Of a stretch of DNA of 64,000 nucleotides, positions 36,191 to 43,857 are shown in pieces. The notes beneath the pieces were generated by a model. It saw only the letters and a program-made list of their open reading frames with translations. It was not told the DNA's origin and did no database searches. The stretch comes from Herbidospora solisilvae (GTDB lineage Bacteria > Actinomycetota > Actinomycetes > Streptosporangiales > Streptosporangiaceae), in the NCBI RefSeq assembly GCF_009901565.1, contig NZ_WXEW01000009.1:1-64000 (forward strand). Direction: 5' to 3'. How positions within the stretch are numbered: the stretch's first letter is position 1; every line of letters begins with the position of its first letter. The position numbers and the translations under genes are program-made.

Positions 36191-37838
36191 CGGCACCACC
36201 GTCGAGGTCGTGCGCAGCCACCTGGTCTCGGTGGCCGAGGAGATGCGGGCCACGCTGGTGCGCACCTCGTTCAACCCGGTCGTCTACGAGGTGCACGACT
36301 TCGGCATCTCGCTCTACGACCCACGACTGCGCCTGGTCGCCGAGTCGACCGGCCTGAGCCGGTTCCTGGGCGCCAACGACTACTCCATCCGCAGGGGCGT
36401 GGAGTACGTCGGCCGCGAGAACCTGCACCCGGGCGACGTGGTGCTGATGAACTATCCGTACTGGAACGCCGCCCACTCCTACGACGCGACGCTGTTCGCC
36501 CCGGTCTTCGACGACGAGCTGATCGGCTTCGTCTGCGTGCGGGCCCACTGGATGGACCTGGGCGCGAAGGACCCCGGTTACGTGCTCGACTCGACCGACA
36601 TGCACCAGGAAGGCGTCATCTTCCCCGGCACGAAGGTCGTCTCCCGGGGCGAGCCGGTGCACGCGGTCCATGAGTTGATCCGCTTCAACTCGCGCATGCC
36701 CGACGAGGTGCTCGGCGACCTGCACGCCCAGATCGCCGCCCTGCGCACGGGCGAACGCCGCCTGGTCGAACTGAGCAGGAGGTACGGCCGGGGCGCCGTC
36801 GCCGAGGTGATCGACACCGTGATCGCGGTGGCCGAGGCGTCCACCGCCGACGCCCTGGCGGCGCTGCCGCAGGGGTCGTGGACGGCCGAGGACTGGCTCG
36901 ACGACGACGGCGTCACCGACGACCCCGTGCGGATGCGGGTCACCGTCACCGTCGCCGACGGGAGCTGCGTCGTCGACTTCGCCGGTTCCTCACCCGCCGT
37001 AGCCGGGCCGGTGAACCTGCCCCTGGGGGCGACCATCGCGACCGCGCGGGTCGCGTTCAAGGCGATCACCACGCCCGGCGAGGCCGCCAACGCCGGGCAC
37101 TTCACCGCCCTGACCGTCCGGGCCGAGCCCGGCACGCTCTTCCACGCGGTCTACCCGGCGGCGACCTTCACCCAGTGGACCGGCACGGTGGCGCTCGAAC
37201 TCATCTACAAGGCGCTCGCGCAGGGCATGCCCGACCGGCTGCCCGCCTCGTCCGGAGGCGACGTGCCGGGCTTCATGATGGTCGGCGTCCACCCCGACAC
37301 CGGGAAGTTGTTCGCGGTCAGCAACAACGAACCGGTCGGCTGGGGCGGCACCCCGCACCACGACGGCATCGGCCCGGCCAACCACCTGGCCCAGACCCAG
37401 GCCCGCACCACCCCGATCGAGGTGCTGGAGGCCAGGACCGGGATGTTCGTCGAGCGGCTGGAGATCCGCACCGACTCGGGCGGCGCGGGCAGGCATCGCG
37501 GCGGCCCCGGCCTGCGGCGAGACATCCGGTTCGTCACCGGGGGCGAGTTCCTGTCGGTCGTCAAGAAGACCCGCTCCCGCCCCTGGGCCCTCGACGGCGG
37601 CCACGAACCCGACCCCACCCAGGTGATCGTGTTCCCCGGCACCGACCGCGAACACCGCGTCAGCACCCGCCGCACCGCCGTCGCGCCCGGCGACCGCGTC
37701 ACCCTGCTCACGGCCGGGGGCGGCGGCCACGGCGACCCCCGCGACCGCGACCCGGCGGCCGTCCGCGACGACCTCGCCGAGGGCTACGTCTCCGCCGAGG
37801 CGGCCCGAGACCTGTACGAAAGGAAGAACCCTTCATGA
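36183..37838 (+). CDS. Hydantoinase B/oxoprolinase family subunit, copy 2 (HyuB-like)
   Basis: This 551-residue close paralog of the preceding gene shares nearly all motifs ('EEMRATLVRTSFNPVVYE', 'ENLHPGDVVLMNYPYW', 'GGGGHGDPRDRDP') and long near-identical DNA at the 3' end. Differences concentrate in the middle (residues ~190-300) and in the N-terminal 'SLYDPRLRL' stretch. It overlaps copy 1 by 8 bp. Tandem HyuB subunits with one HyuA are unusual in cyclic-amide hydrolases. All apparent metal-site residues are kept, so neither copy looks decayed. Confidence 0.92.
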   Translation: MTDGTTVEVVRSHLVSVAEEMRATLVRTSFNPVVYEVHDFGISLYDPRLRLVAESTGLSRFLGANDYSIRRGVEYVGRENLHPGDVVLMNYPYWNAAHSYDATLFAPVFDDELIGFVCVRAHWMDLGAKDPGYVLDSTDMHQEGVIFPGTKVVSRGEPVHAVHELIRFNSRMPDEVLGDLHAQIAALRTGERRLVELSRRYGRGAVAEVIDTVIAVAEASTADALAALPQGSWTAEDWLDDDGVTDDPVRMRVTVTVADGSCVVDFAGSSPAVAGPVNLPLGATIATARVAFKAITTPGEAANAGHFTALTVRAEPGTLFHAVYPAATFTQWTGTVALELIYKALAQGMPDRLPASSGGDVPGFMMVGVHPDTGKLFAVSNNEPVGWGGTPHHDGIGPANHLAQTQARTTPIEVLEARTGMFVERLEIRTDSGGAGRHRGGPGLRRDIRFVTGGEFLSVVKKTRSRPWALDGGHEPDPTQVIVFPGTDREHRVSTRRTAVAPGDRVTLLTAGGGGHGDPRDRDPAAVRDDLAEGYVSAEAARDLYERKNPS

Positions 37839-39073
37839 ACTCGACCGTGCTGACCGGCTGCACGGTGGTCGACGCCCGCGTCCTCGACGGCGTCGCCCCC
37901 CTGCGCGACGCGGCGGTGTGGGTGCGCGGCGACCGCATCGCCGCCGTCGGCCCCGCCCGCGACGTCCTGGCCGAGGCCGGGCGAGACCACCGGCGCGTCG
38001 ACCTGGGCGGCGCGTTCCTGACGCCCGGCCTGACGAACATGCACACCCACCTGTCCCTGTCGCTGCCCGGCCAGGGCGGCGACACGGTCAAGGGCCTCAG
38101 CCCGCACGACCTGGCCTTCTACATGGCCGACGGCGCCCGCCGCACCCTGCTCTGCGGGGTCACCACCGTGCGCTGCGTCGCCGAGAAGGACCACGCCGAC
38201 TTCGCGCTGCGCCGCGCCATCGCCTCCGGCCGCGCGACCGGCCCGCGCGTCTTCACGGCGGGCCGCGCGCTGGTCTCCACCGGCGGCCACGGCCACGAGG
38301 GCACCGACACCCTGGAGTGCGACGGCGCCGACGGCTTCCGCCAGGGGGTGCGCAGCCAGGTCAAGGCCGGCGCCGACCTGATCAAGGTGATGATCTCCGG
38401 CGGCATCGCGGGCGAACACGAGGACATCGACACCCGCCAGCTCTTCACCGACGAGCTGACCGCCGTCATCGAGACCGCGCACGCCTGGGGCCGCAAGGTC
38501 ACCGCCCACGCGGGCCCCGCCCCGGTCATCGCCGAGGCGGTCGCACTGGGTCTCGACTGCGTCGAGCACGGCTACCAGCTCACCGCCGAGGTGGTCGCCG
38601 CGATGGCCGCCCGGGGCACCGCGCTGGTGCCGACCCTGCTGGTCACCCGCTGCAAGGCGTTCTTCGACGAACTCGGCGTGCCCGAGTGGATGCAGCAGCG
38701 CTCGCTGGGGGCAGGCCCCCGCCACCTGGAGAGCTACGCCCTCGCGCTGGAGGCGGGCGTGGAGGTGCTGCTCGGCAGCGACATGCCCCCGTTCTGGGAC
38801 TTCGAGGGCACCAACGCCACCGTCCGCGAACTTGAGCACATGGCGGACGCCGGCCTCGGCCCCGCCCGCGCCCTCTACGCCGGCACCCTCGGCCCGATCC
38901 GCTGGCTCGGCGCGGAGGCCGACCTCGGCACCGTCGAGCCCGGCAAGTACGCCGACCTCATCGCCATGGACGCCGACCCGCTGGAGTCGGCGTCGGCGTT
39001 CCGGGGCGTGCGCTGGGTGATGTCCGGCGGCCGGGTCGTGCGCGACGACCAGAACGGCCGGGCCGCCCTGTGA
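37835..39073 (+). CDS. Metal-dependent amidohydrolase (imidazolonepropionase/prolidase-like)
   Basis: This 412-residue amidohydrolase has metal ligands in 'NMHTHLSL', a Lys in 'DLIKVMISGGI', His in 'VTAHAGPAP' and 'CVEHGYQL', and a final Asp in 'LLGSDMPPFW'. The flanking beta-sandwich is recognisable at both ends ('GGAFLTPGLTN', 'GKYADLIAMDADP'). Relatives hydrolyse imidazolones, dipeptides with Xaa-Pro/Arg/Lys ends or other cyclic amides. Here it would act before or after the HyuA/HyuB step. The ATG lies inside the HyuB stop (ATGA) behind AAAGGA. Confidence 0.88.
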   Translation: MNSTVLTGCTVVDARVLDGVAPLRDAAVWVRGDRIAAVGPARDVLAEAGRDHRRVDLGGAFLTPGLTNMHTHLSLSLPGQGGDTVKGLSPHDLAFYMADGARRTLLCGVTTVRCVAEKDHADFALRRAIASGRATGPRVFTAGRALVSTGGHGHEGTDTLECDGADGFRQGVRSQVKAGADLIKVMISGGIAGEHEDIDTRQLFTDELTAVIETAHAWGRKVTAHAGPAPVIAEAVALGLDCVEHGYQLTAEVVAAMAARGTALVPTLLVTRCKAFFDELGVPEWMQQRSLGAGPRHLESYALALEAGVEVLLGSDMPPFWDFEGTNATVRELEHMADAGLGPARALYAGTLGPIRWLGAEADLGTVEPGKYADLIAMDADPLESASAFRGVRWVMSGGRVVRDDQNGRAAL

Positions 39074-39483
39074 CCGCCTTCGACCTCACGCGCGGCACCG
39101 CCGCCGCCGACGTGGCGGCCGCCATCGACGACATGTACGACGCCTTCCTCGCGGGCGACCGCACCCGGTTCGACAGCCACCTCCACCCCGAGGTGACCAC
39201 CTGGGAGACTCACCTGCCGGGCCCGCTGCGCACCCGGGCCGAACTCGACGCCTACCGCGCCCGGCGCGACGCCGCCGGGGCCCGCCCGTCGCTCGACTCG
39301 CTGAGCGCCCGCGAGATGCGCGTGGACGTGTGGGGCGACACCGCCGTGGCCCGTTACGTGCTCGTCGCGGTCGCGCCGGGCGGCGAGCCGGAGCACACCC
39401 GGGTCACCGACGTGCTGCGCCGCTCGGCGACGGGCTGGGCGATCGTGCACCACCACGCGGAACTCGTCCGCGATGTTACGTAG
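39070..39483 (+). CDS. SnoaL/NTF2-like small protein
   Basis: This 137-residue single-domain cone-shaped NTF2-like protein has 'DDMYDAFLAGDRTRFDSHLHPEV' and a C-terminal 'DVLRRSATGWAIVHHHAEL'. Members act as small isomerases or hydrolases or as ligand-binding modules. The first importer operon carries the same type of domain inside the three-domain fusion, which suggests a shared step. It is the last gene of the operon (GTGA overlap upstream). Confidence 0.8.
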   Translation: MTAFDLTRGTAAADVAAAIDDMYDAFLAGDRTRFDSHLHPEVTTWETHLPGPLRTRAELDAYRARRDAAGARPSLDSLSAREMRVDVWGDTAVARYVLVAVAPGGEPEHTRVTDVLRRSATGWAIVHHHAELVRDVT

Positions 39484-39500
39484 GAGTGAACAGAGCCGCG

Positions 39501-40115
39501 TCAGAACAACCGGGGAGTGACCACGGACACCACCGTGGTCACTTCGTCGGTGTCGTTGTAAAGCCGGTGGGGCACACTCGACCGCAGGTGCACGCTGTCG
39601 CCCGGCAGCAGCCGGTGTTCCACCCCATCGACCTCGTAGAGCAGCTCGCCGTGCACGACGTAGGCGAACTCCTCGCCCCGGTGGCCGTAGGACTCCTCCC
39701 GCTTCCCACCCGGCGCGATGTGCACCAGCATCGGCTCCAGCACCAGGTCAGGCCCCCGGTCGGAGAGCATGCGGTAGGTGGTCTGGCCCGACACGTACTG
39801 CGTCGCGCCGTCGTCGCGGCGGGTCAGGGTGAAGTGGAGGGGCGCGGCGGCCGGCTCGGAGCGCGGCTCGGGGTCGTCGGCGCTGAAGAACTCCGGCACC
39901 GGCCGGTCGAGCGCCTTGGCGAGGCTGTTGAGCGCGGTCAGCCCGATCGACGAGACACCCCGCTCGACCTGGGACAGGAACCCGATCGAGAGCCCCGACT
40001 GGGCCGACAGCCCGCGCAGGGTCAGCCCCCGCTCGGTGCGGAACTGCCGCACCCGGGCGCCGACCAGCACCTGCTGGTTGTCGCCGTCGCCGGCACGCCG
40101 GTCGTTCCTGGCCAC
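39501..40115 (-). CDS. XRE family regulator with C-terminal cupin sensor domain
   Basis: This 204-residue protein has an XRE HTH (~18-72, 'LTLRGLSAQSGLSIGFLSQVERG') and a cupin (~120-200, 'GHRGEEFAYVVHGELLYEVDG'). It resembles the regulator at 17246 in architecture but has a longer N-terminus and linker. It faces the end of the second importer operon. A perfect dyad containing TGTTC half-sites lies just upstream of its GTG start, and similar TGTTCA/TGAACA boxes sit at the operon promoter, so it is the likely regulator of that operon. GGGGAG precedes the start. Confidence 0.87.
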   Translation of the reverse strand: MARNDRRAGDGDNQQVLVGARVRQFRTERGLTLRGLSAQSGLSIGFLSQVERGVSSIGLTALNSLAKALDRPVPEFFSADDPEPRSEPAAAPLHFTLTRRDDGATQYVSGQTTYRMLSDRGPDLVLEPMLVHIAPGGKREESYGHRGEEFAYVVHGELLYEVDGVEHRLLPGDSVHLRSSVPHRLYNDTDEVTTVVSVVTPRLF

Positions 40116-40142
40116 CTGATCTCCCCATGGCTCACGCGGATT

Positions 40143-40161
40143 TGTTCGATGGTATCGAACA
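40143..40161. promoter_or_regulatory. Palindromic operator upstream of the second XRE-cupin gene
   Basis: TGTTCGAT (40143-40150) and ATCGAACA (40154-40161) form a perfect 8-bp dyad with a 3-nt spacer, 28 nt before the regulator's start. A second short palindrome, GTGATCAC, lies at 40181-40188. The TGTTC half-site recurs at the promoter of the importer operon at 26897. Autoregulation is the simplest explanation. Confidence 0.6.
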
Positions 40162-40219
40162 CTTGCGGGGCGTGGTGCACGTGATCACGCCGTGACCTGG
40201 CATTGTGAGACTTCCGCCC

Positions 40220-41023
40220 GTGAAAAAAGTGATGGCCGGAACCATGGTGATCGTGAGCGCTTCGCTCGTGCAGGCACAGCCGGCGGCGGCCAAGCCCGAT
40301 CCGATCAGGGCGCTGCAGGCGCAGTTCGTCGCCGGGCAGGGCGTCAAGTTCAAGACCGTGCAGCAGGTGCGGGTGAAGGGCGGGCACGGAAGCGTCACCC
40401 AGGAGATCGGCGTGATCCAGTTCGGCGCGAAGGGGGCGGTCGCGTCGGATCTCACCAAGAAGGTGCGCTACGACAAGGGCTTCTTCGACGACTCGAAGAA
40501 GGACGAGCGCGAGATGCGGAAGAGCCTGGAGGCCCCCGGCAGGGTGATCTCGTTGCCGAAGGCGGCGTACATGCAGGGCCGCTGGGCGGGTGAGGGGCTG
40601 CCGGAGGGCAAGTCCTGGGTGCGCAAGCGGCCGATCCCCGCCGAGCCCGAGGGGATCATCATCAGCGTGTTCGAGCCCAGCACGGTCAAGGCCCTGATCG
40701 CGAGGGCCGACTCTGTCCGCGGGGGCGTGGTGAAGGGGTCCACCACGAGCGCGAAGATGGCCGCGCTCTCACCGGTGTTCCGCAAGCAGTACGGCCCCGG
40801 CGGCAAGAGCGAGAGCGGGCAAATCTCCAAGATCACCTACGCGTTCTCCCTCAGCAAGGAGGGTCTGGTCACGCGCCTCCGCGTCACGATGCGGATGCCC
40901 GTCCCCGGCGGCAGCATCGTCGACCACGTCTCCGACACCCGTCTCTACAACTGGGGCGCCAAGGTCTCCGTTGCGGCGCCCCGGGCCGACCAGGTGATCG
41001 ACGAGAAGGACCTCAAGCGCTGA
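40220..41023 (+). CDS. Secreted protein of unknown function
   Basis: The protein has about 267 residues with a Sec signal peptide (Lys-rich start, short hydrophobic core, cleavage after QPAAA). The mature part is rich in Lys and beta-strand patterns ('KFKTVQQVRVKGGHG', 'GLPEGKSWVRKR'), reminiscent of LolA-like or LppX-type lipid-binding folds of actinobacteria, but there is no lipobox and the match is weak. No clear ribosome site precedes any of the candidate starts (GTG 40205, 40220, 40229), so the message may be leaderless or weakly translated. Confidence 0.6.
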   Translation: MKKVMAGTMVIVSASLVQAQPAAAKPDPIRALQAQFVAGQGVKFKTVQQVRVKGGHGSVTQEIGVIQFGAKGAVASDLTKKVRYDKGFFDDSKKDEREMRKSLEAPGRVISLPKAAYMQGRWAGEGLPEGKSWVRKRPIPAEPEGIIISVFEPSTVKALIARADSVRGGVVKGSTTSAKMAALSPVFRKQYGPGGKSESGQISKITYAFSLSKEGLVTRLRVTMRMPVPGGSIVDHVSDTRLYNWGAKVSVAAPRADQVIDEKDLKR

Positions 41024-41033
41024 CCGGCGGCGA

Positions 41034-41594
41034 TCACTTCGGGTAGGTGAAGACGGCGTCGGAGAAGCCGTCGGCCGAGGTCCAGACCAGCTTCACCCGG
41101 ACGTGGGTGGCGTTGCGGACGAAGGTGACCTTCCGGCCTTCGTCGGTGACGGTGGCCCGCGCCCAGCCGTCGAACTTCCGGGTCAGGTGGTGGTCCCACG
41201 CGTCGAGGTTCCCCACGGCCACCGCGGCGATCGACTCGGTGGGCGGCTCGCCGTCCGCGCAGTAGCGGCCGAAGTTCGCGATCGCCGTGACCGTGCCGCC
41301 CTTGGCCTGGAGCTTGATGCTCTGGCAGGGGTCGGTCTTCGTGCCGTAGATCAGGCGCGGATGGGACCACGTCCCGGTGCCCGGGTCGTAGTGCTGCTCG
41401 AAGAGTCCCCGGCCGGCCTTGTACTGCATCGCCACCCGGCGGCCGTCGGCGAGTGTCAGTTCGTCCTGGAACCGATCGGTCTCCTCGGTGATCCGCGGCG
41501 ACGGGGCCGGCGTGGCGGTCGGGCGAGCGACGGCCGGTTCCCTCCCGCAGGCCACGACGGTCGCGAGGAGTGCCAGGCAGGTTAGGCTTCGCAT
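41034..41594 (-). CDS. Lipoprotein of unknown function
   Basis: The 186 residues begin with a lipoprotein signal, lipobox VVAC near residue 16, followed by a Pro/Ala/Thr-rich tether. The remainder contains 'FQDELTLADGRRVAMQYKAG' and ends 'SDAVFTYPK'; I recognise no family. ATG 41594 has GGAG 5 nt upstream. It is convergent with the secreted protein gene at 40220, 10 nt away. Confidence 0.6.
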   Translation of the reverse strand: MRSLTCLALLATVVACGREPAVARPTATPAPSPRITEETDRFQDELTLADGRRVAMQYKAGRGLFEQHYDPGTGTWSHPRLIYGTKTDPCQSIKLQAKGGTVTAIANFGRYCADGEPPTESIAAVAVGNLDAWDHHLTRKFDGWARATVTDEGRKVTFVRNATHVRVKLVWTSADGFSDAVFTYPK

Positions 41595-41721
41595 CACGTC
41601 TCCAGTCCGGGTGAGGCCGGCAGGCTGAATCTTTCACACAGGACGGCCGCCCGGTCCAGGTCATCGTGAACCCGAGATCGGCACGCTGGCCGGGGGCACG
41701 CCCGGGTGCGACTCTCGCGCC

Positions 41722-41925
41722 ATGCGCAAACTCATGGTCTCCGCACTGCTCGCATTCGGCTTCGTGCTGTCCGTGGGCGCCGCGCCCGCGCAGGCGGCCA
41801 CTCTCCGCAACGTCTACTACTACGACTGGGACTGCCACCGGGTGGGCAACCTCGGCATCACCGAGGGCTGGTGGACGTCCTACCAGTGCGTGCCCCAGCA
41901 CGGCTACTGGTTCCTCTACGCGTAG
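41722..41925 (+). CDS. Small secreted peptide
   Basis: The 67 residues comprise a strong signal peptide (1-25, ends PAQA/A) and a mature peptide of about 42 residues with exactly two cysteines, an aromatic-rich 'VYYYDWDC' start and a 'HGYWFLYA' end. The two cysteines could form one disulfide. No ribosome site is visible, suggesting a leaderless message. Similar tiny secreted proteins occur in actinomycetes without known function; an effector or signalling role is possible but unproven. Confidence 0.55.
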   Translation: MRKLMVSALLAFGFVLSVGAAPAQAATLRNVYYYDWDCHRVGNLGITEGWWTSYQCVPQHGYWFLYA

Positions 41926-42016
41926 CCCGGACGAGTCGGGCCGCGCATCGGCGATGCGTGGCCCCGGCCACGCCGGCACGGTATTTTGTGGATCTTCGTC
42001 CCCTCCGAAGGTGCAC

Positions 42017-42703
42017 ATGTATCCCTCAACACAACTCTGGCCGGTCCGCGGCCTGGCCAAGGCGACCGTCGTGTTCCTCGTCGCCAACCTGCTGGCCGAG
42101 ACGCTGGCGGCGGTCGCGCACTACCAGCGCATCACCCTGATCGACGCCGCGTTCGACGTCGCCCTCGACGACCTGTCCGATCTGGAGGACATCGACTTCG
42201 AGGCGATCGCCGACAACGAGCTCCTGGTCATGCTCGCCGACCTCGGCGTGAACGCGACGTTCGTGCTGGCGGGCATCATGTTCGTGGTCTGGCTCTACCG
42301 CGTGCGGGACAACGCCGAGCAGATGTCCACGCTACCGCAGCGGCGCGCCACGCCCTGGTTGTTCTTCGGCTGGTTCGTGCCGATCGTGTCGTTCTGGTTC
42401 CCCAAGCAGATCGTGGACGACATCTGGCGGGCCTCCGACCCCCGGGGGAGGCGGCCCGGCGTGCTGATGATGATCTGGTGGATCCTCTGGCTGGTGACGG
42501 TCTTCCTCGGCAACGCCTCCGCGCGGGTGGCGTACTCCGACGAGGAGAACGCGATGGCGATCCGCGTGGGGTCGCTGCTCGACGTGGCGACGTATCCGCT
42601 GGTGGTGGTGTGCGGCGTGCTGGCCGTCGTGATCGTGCGCCGGATCAGCGCACTCCAGGAGGCGGGCGCGGCCCTGCCGGCCGAGGCGCCCGCCGACGTG
42701 TAG
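42017..42703 (+). CDS. DUF4328 domain membrane protein
   Basis: The 228-residue protein has about four membrane helices. The signature block 'LYRVRDNAEQMS', 'WLFFGWFVPIVSFWFPKQIVDDIWRASD' and 'WWILWLVTVFLGN' is the DUF4328 core found in many actinobacteria. Function unknown; family members sit in the cytoplasmic membrane. ATG 42017 follows GAAGG by 5 nt. Confidence 0.85.
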   Translation: MYPSTQLWPVRGLAKATVVFLVANLLAETLAAVAHYQRITLIDAAFDVALDDLSDLEDIDFEAIADNELLVMLADLGVNATFVLAGIMFVVWLYRVRDNAEQMSTLPQRRATPWLFFGWFVPIVSFWFPKQIVDDIWRASDPRGRRPGVLMMIWWILWLVTVFLGNASARVAYSDEENAMAIRVGSLLDVATYPLVVVCGVLAVVIVRRISALQEAGAALPAEAPADV

Positions 42704-42716
42704 GAGTCCCACGCCC

Positions 42717-43187
42717 TCACCCCTGGGCGGCGGCGAGCCGTTCGAACGGGCCCGGACCGTCGTGGGCCTTCGGCGGGGCGCCGAGATGCCGGACCCGGAG
42801 CTCGTCCATGAGCTCCTCGACGAACGCCGGGCCCTGGTCGCGGATGAATTGCTGCCGGGCCCGCGGTTCGTCGCCGCCCGGACGCCAGTCGAGGCCCCAG
42901 TCGCCCAGGGCGCAGATGATCGGAAGGGTCCGGATGCCGGCCTCGGTCAGGCTGTAGCGGGCACGCTGGCCCCGCGCGGCGGTGCCGCGGGTGAGGAGCC
43001 CGGCCTCGACGAGCCGCACGAGGCGGTCGGCGAGGATGTTCGAGGCGATGCCCTCGGCCGACCCGGTGAGCAGGGCGCGGAAGTGGCGCCGGTCGCCGAA
43101 GACGACGTCGCGCAGCACCAGCAGCGACCAGCGGTCTCCGAGCACCTCGACGGCGGCGTTGACCGGACAGCCCGACCGTGAATCCAC
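42717..43187 (-). CDS. HxlR family winged-helix regulator
   Basis: This 156-residue protein has the HxlR opening 'CPVNAAVEVLGDRWSLLVLRDV' with the conserved redox-type N-terminal Cys, the winged helix 'GIASNILADRLVRLVEAGLL', and a C-terminal helix. It is divergent from a DHFR-like reductase and an MBL hydrolase, which it probably represses. GTG 43187 follows AGGAGGG. The dyad at 43228-43240 is the likely operator. Confidence 0.88.
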   Translation of the reverse strand: MDSRSGCPVNAAVEVLGDRWSLLVLRDVVFGDRRHFRALLTGSAEGIASNILADRLVRLVEAGLLTRGTAARGQRARYSLTEAGIRTLPIICALGDWGLDWRPGGDEPRARQQFIRDQGPAFVEELMDELRVRHLGAPPKAHDGPGPFERLAAAQG

Positions 43188-43227
43188 GATTCCCTCCTTG
43201 ACAGGCGTTTTGCCCTCCCGATAGTAG

Positions 43228-43240
43228 TTGCAAAATGCAA
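43228..43240. promoter_or_regulatory. TTGCA dyad between HxlR and the reductase gene
   Basis: TTGCA (43228-43232) and TGCAA (43236-43240) flank AAA in a short, relatively AT-rich region between the two divergent starts. Position and symmetry suit an HxlR operator controlling both genes. Confidence 0.45.
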
Positions 43241-43260
43241 TCACTTGGGAAGGGGAGCTG

Positions 43261-43857
43261 ATGGGCCGCTTCGTCTACGCGATGCAGGTGTCCCTCGACC
43301 TGCGGATCGAGCAGGTCCCCGGGGACGACGGCGCCGGCGAGTGGCTGCGCCTCCACGAGGAACTGCACCGCGCGTGCAACACGCTGACGCGGGAGCTCGC
43401 GCTCCTGGTCCACGGCCGCGTCTACTACGAGGTCATGGAGGAGTACTGGCCGCAGGCGCCGCAGGACCCGTCACTGCCCGATTACATGCGGGAATACGGC
43501 GAGATCTGGACGGCCAAGCCCAAGGTGCTGGTCTCCCGCACCAGGAACGGCGCCGCACACAACACCCGGATCTTCGGCGGCGACGACGCGATCGAGCGGC
43601 TCGCCGCCCTGCGGGCCGAGACCGACGGCGGCATCGGCGTGGGTGGGGCGGCGCTGGCGACCCAGCTCCTCCGGGCCGGGCTCCTCGACGAGCTGGTGCT
43701 CTTCACCCATCCCACGATCCTCGGCTTCGGCAGGCCGCTGTTCGACGACTACGACCGCCCGATCGACCTCGCCCTGCTCGAACGGCGGTCGTTCGAGCAG
43801 GGCGTCACCATGCACCACTACGCCGTCGTGGACGGGAAGGAGGCGGGCCCGTGCTGA
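43261..43857 (+). CDS. Dihydrofolate reductase-like (RibD C-terminal domain) protein
   Basis: This 198-residue RibD_C-type reductase contains 'LLVHGRVYYEVMEEYWP', 'KPKVLVSRT' and 'GIGVGGAALATQLLRAGLLDEL', the NADPH-binding and substrate-side motifs of the DHFR-like family common in actinomycetes. The usual role is unknown; only some members are involved in riboflavin synthesis. ATG 43261 has GGGGAG 5 nt upstream. Its end overlaps the following MBL gene. Confidence 0.85.
   Translation: MGRFVYAMQVSLDLRIEQVPGDDGAGEWLRLHEELHRACNTLTRELALLVHGRVYYEVMEEYWPQAPQDPSLPDYMREYGEIWTAKPKVLVSRTRNGAAHNTRIFGGDDAIERLAALRAETDGGIGVGGAALATQLLRAGLLDELVLFTHPTILGFGRPLFDDYDRPIDLALLERRSFEQGVTMHHYAVVDGKEAGPC

Noticed and set aside
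35000-37800. Long direct DNA repeat considered as a mobile or recombinational element
   Set aside because: The repeat is the duplicated HyuB coding sequence; no terminal inverted repeats or transposase accompany it.
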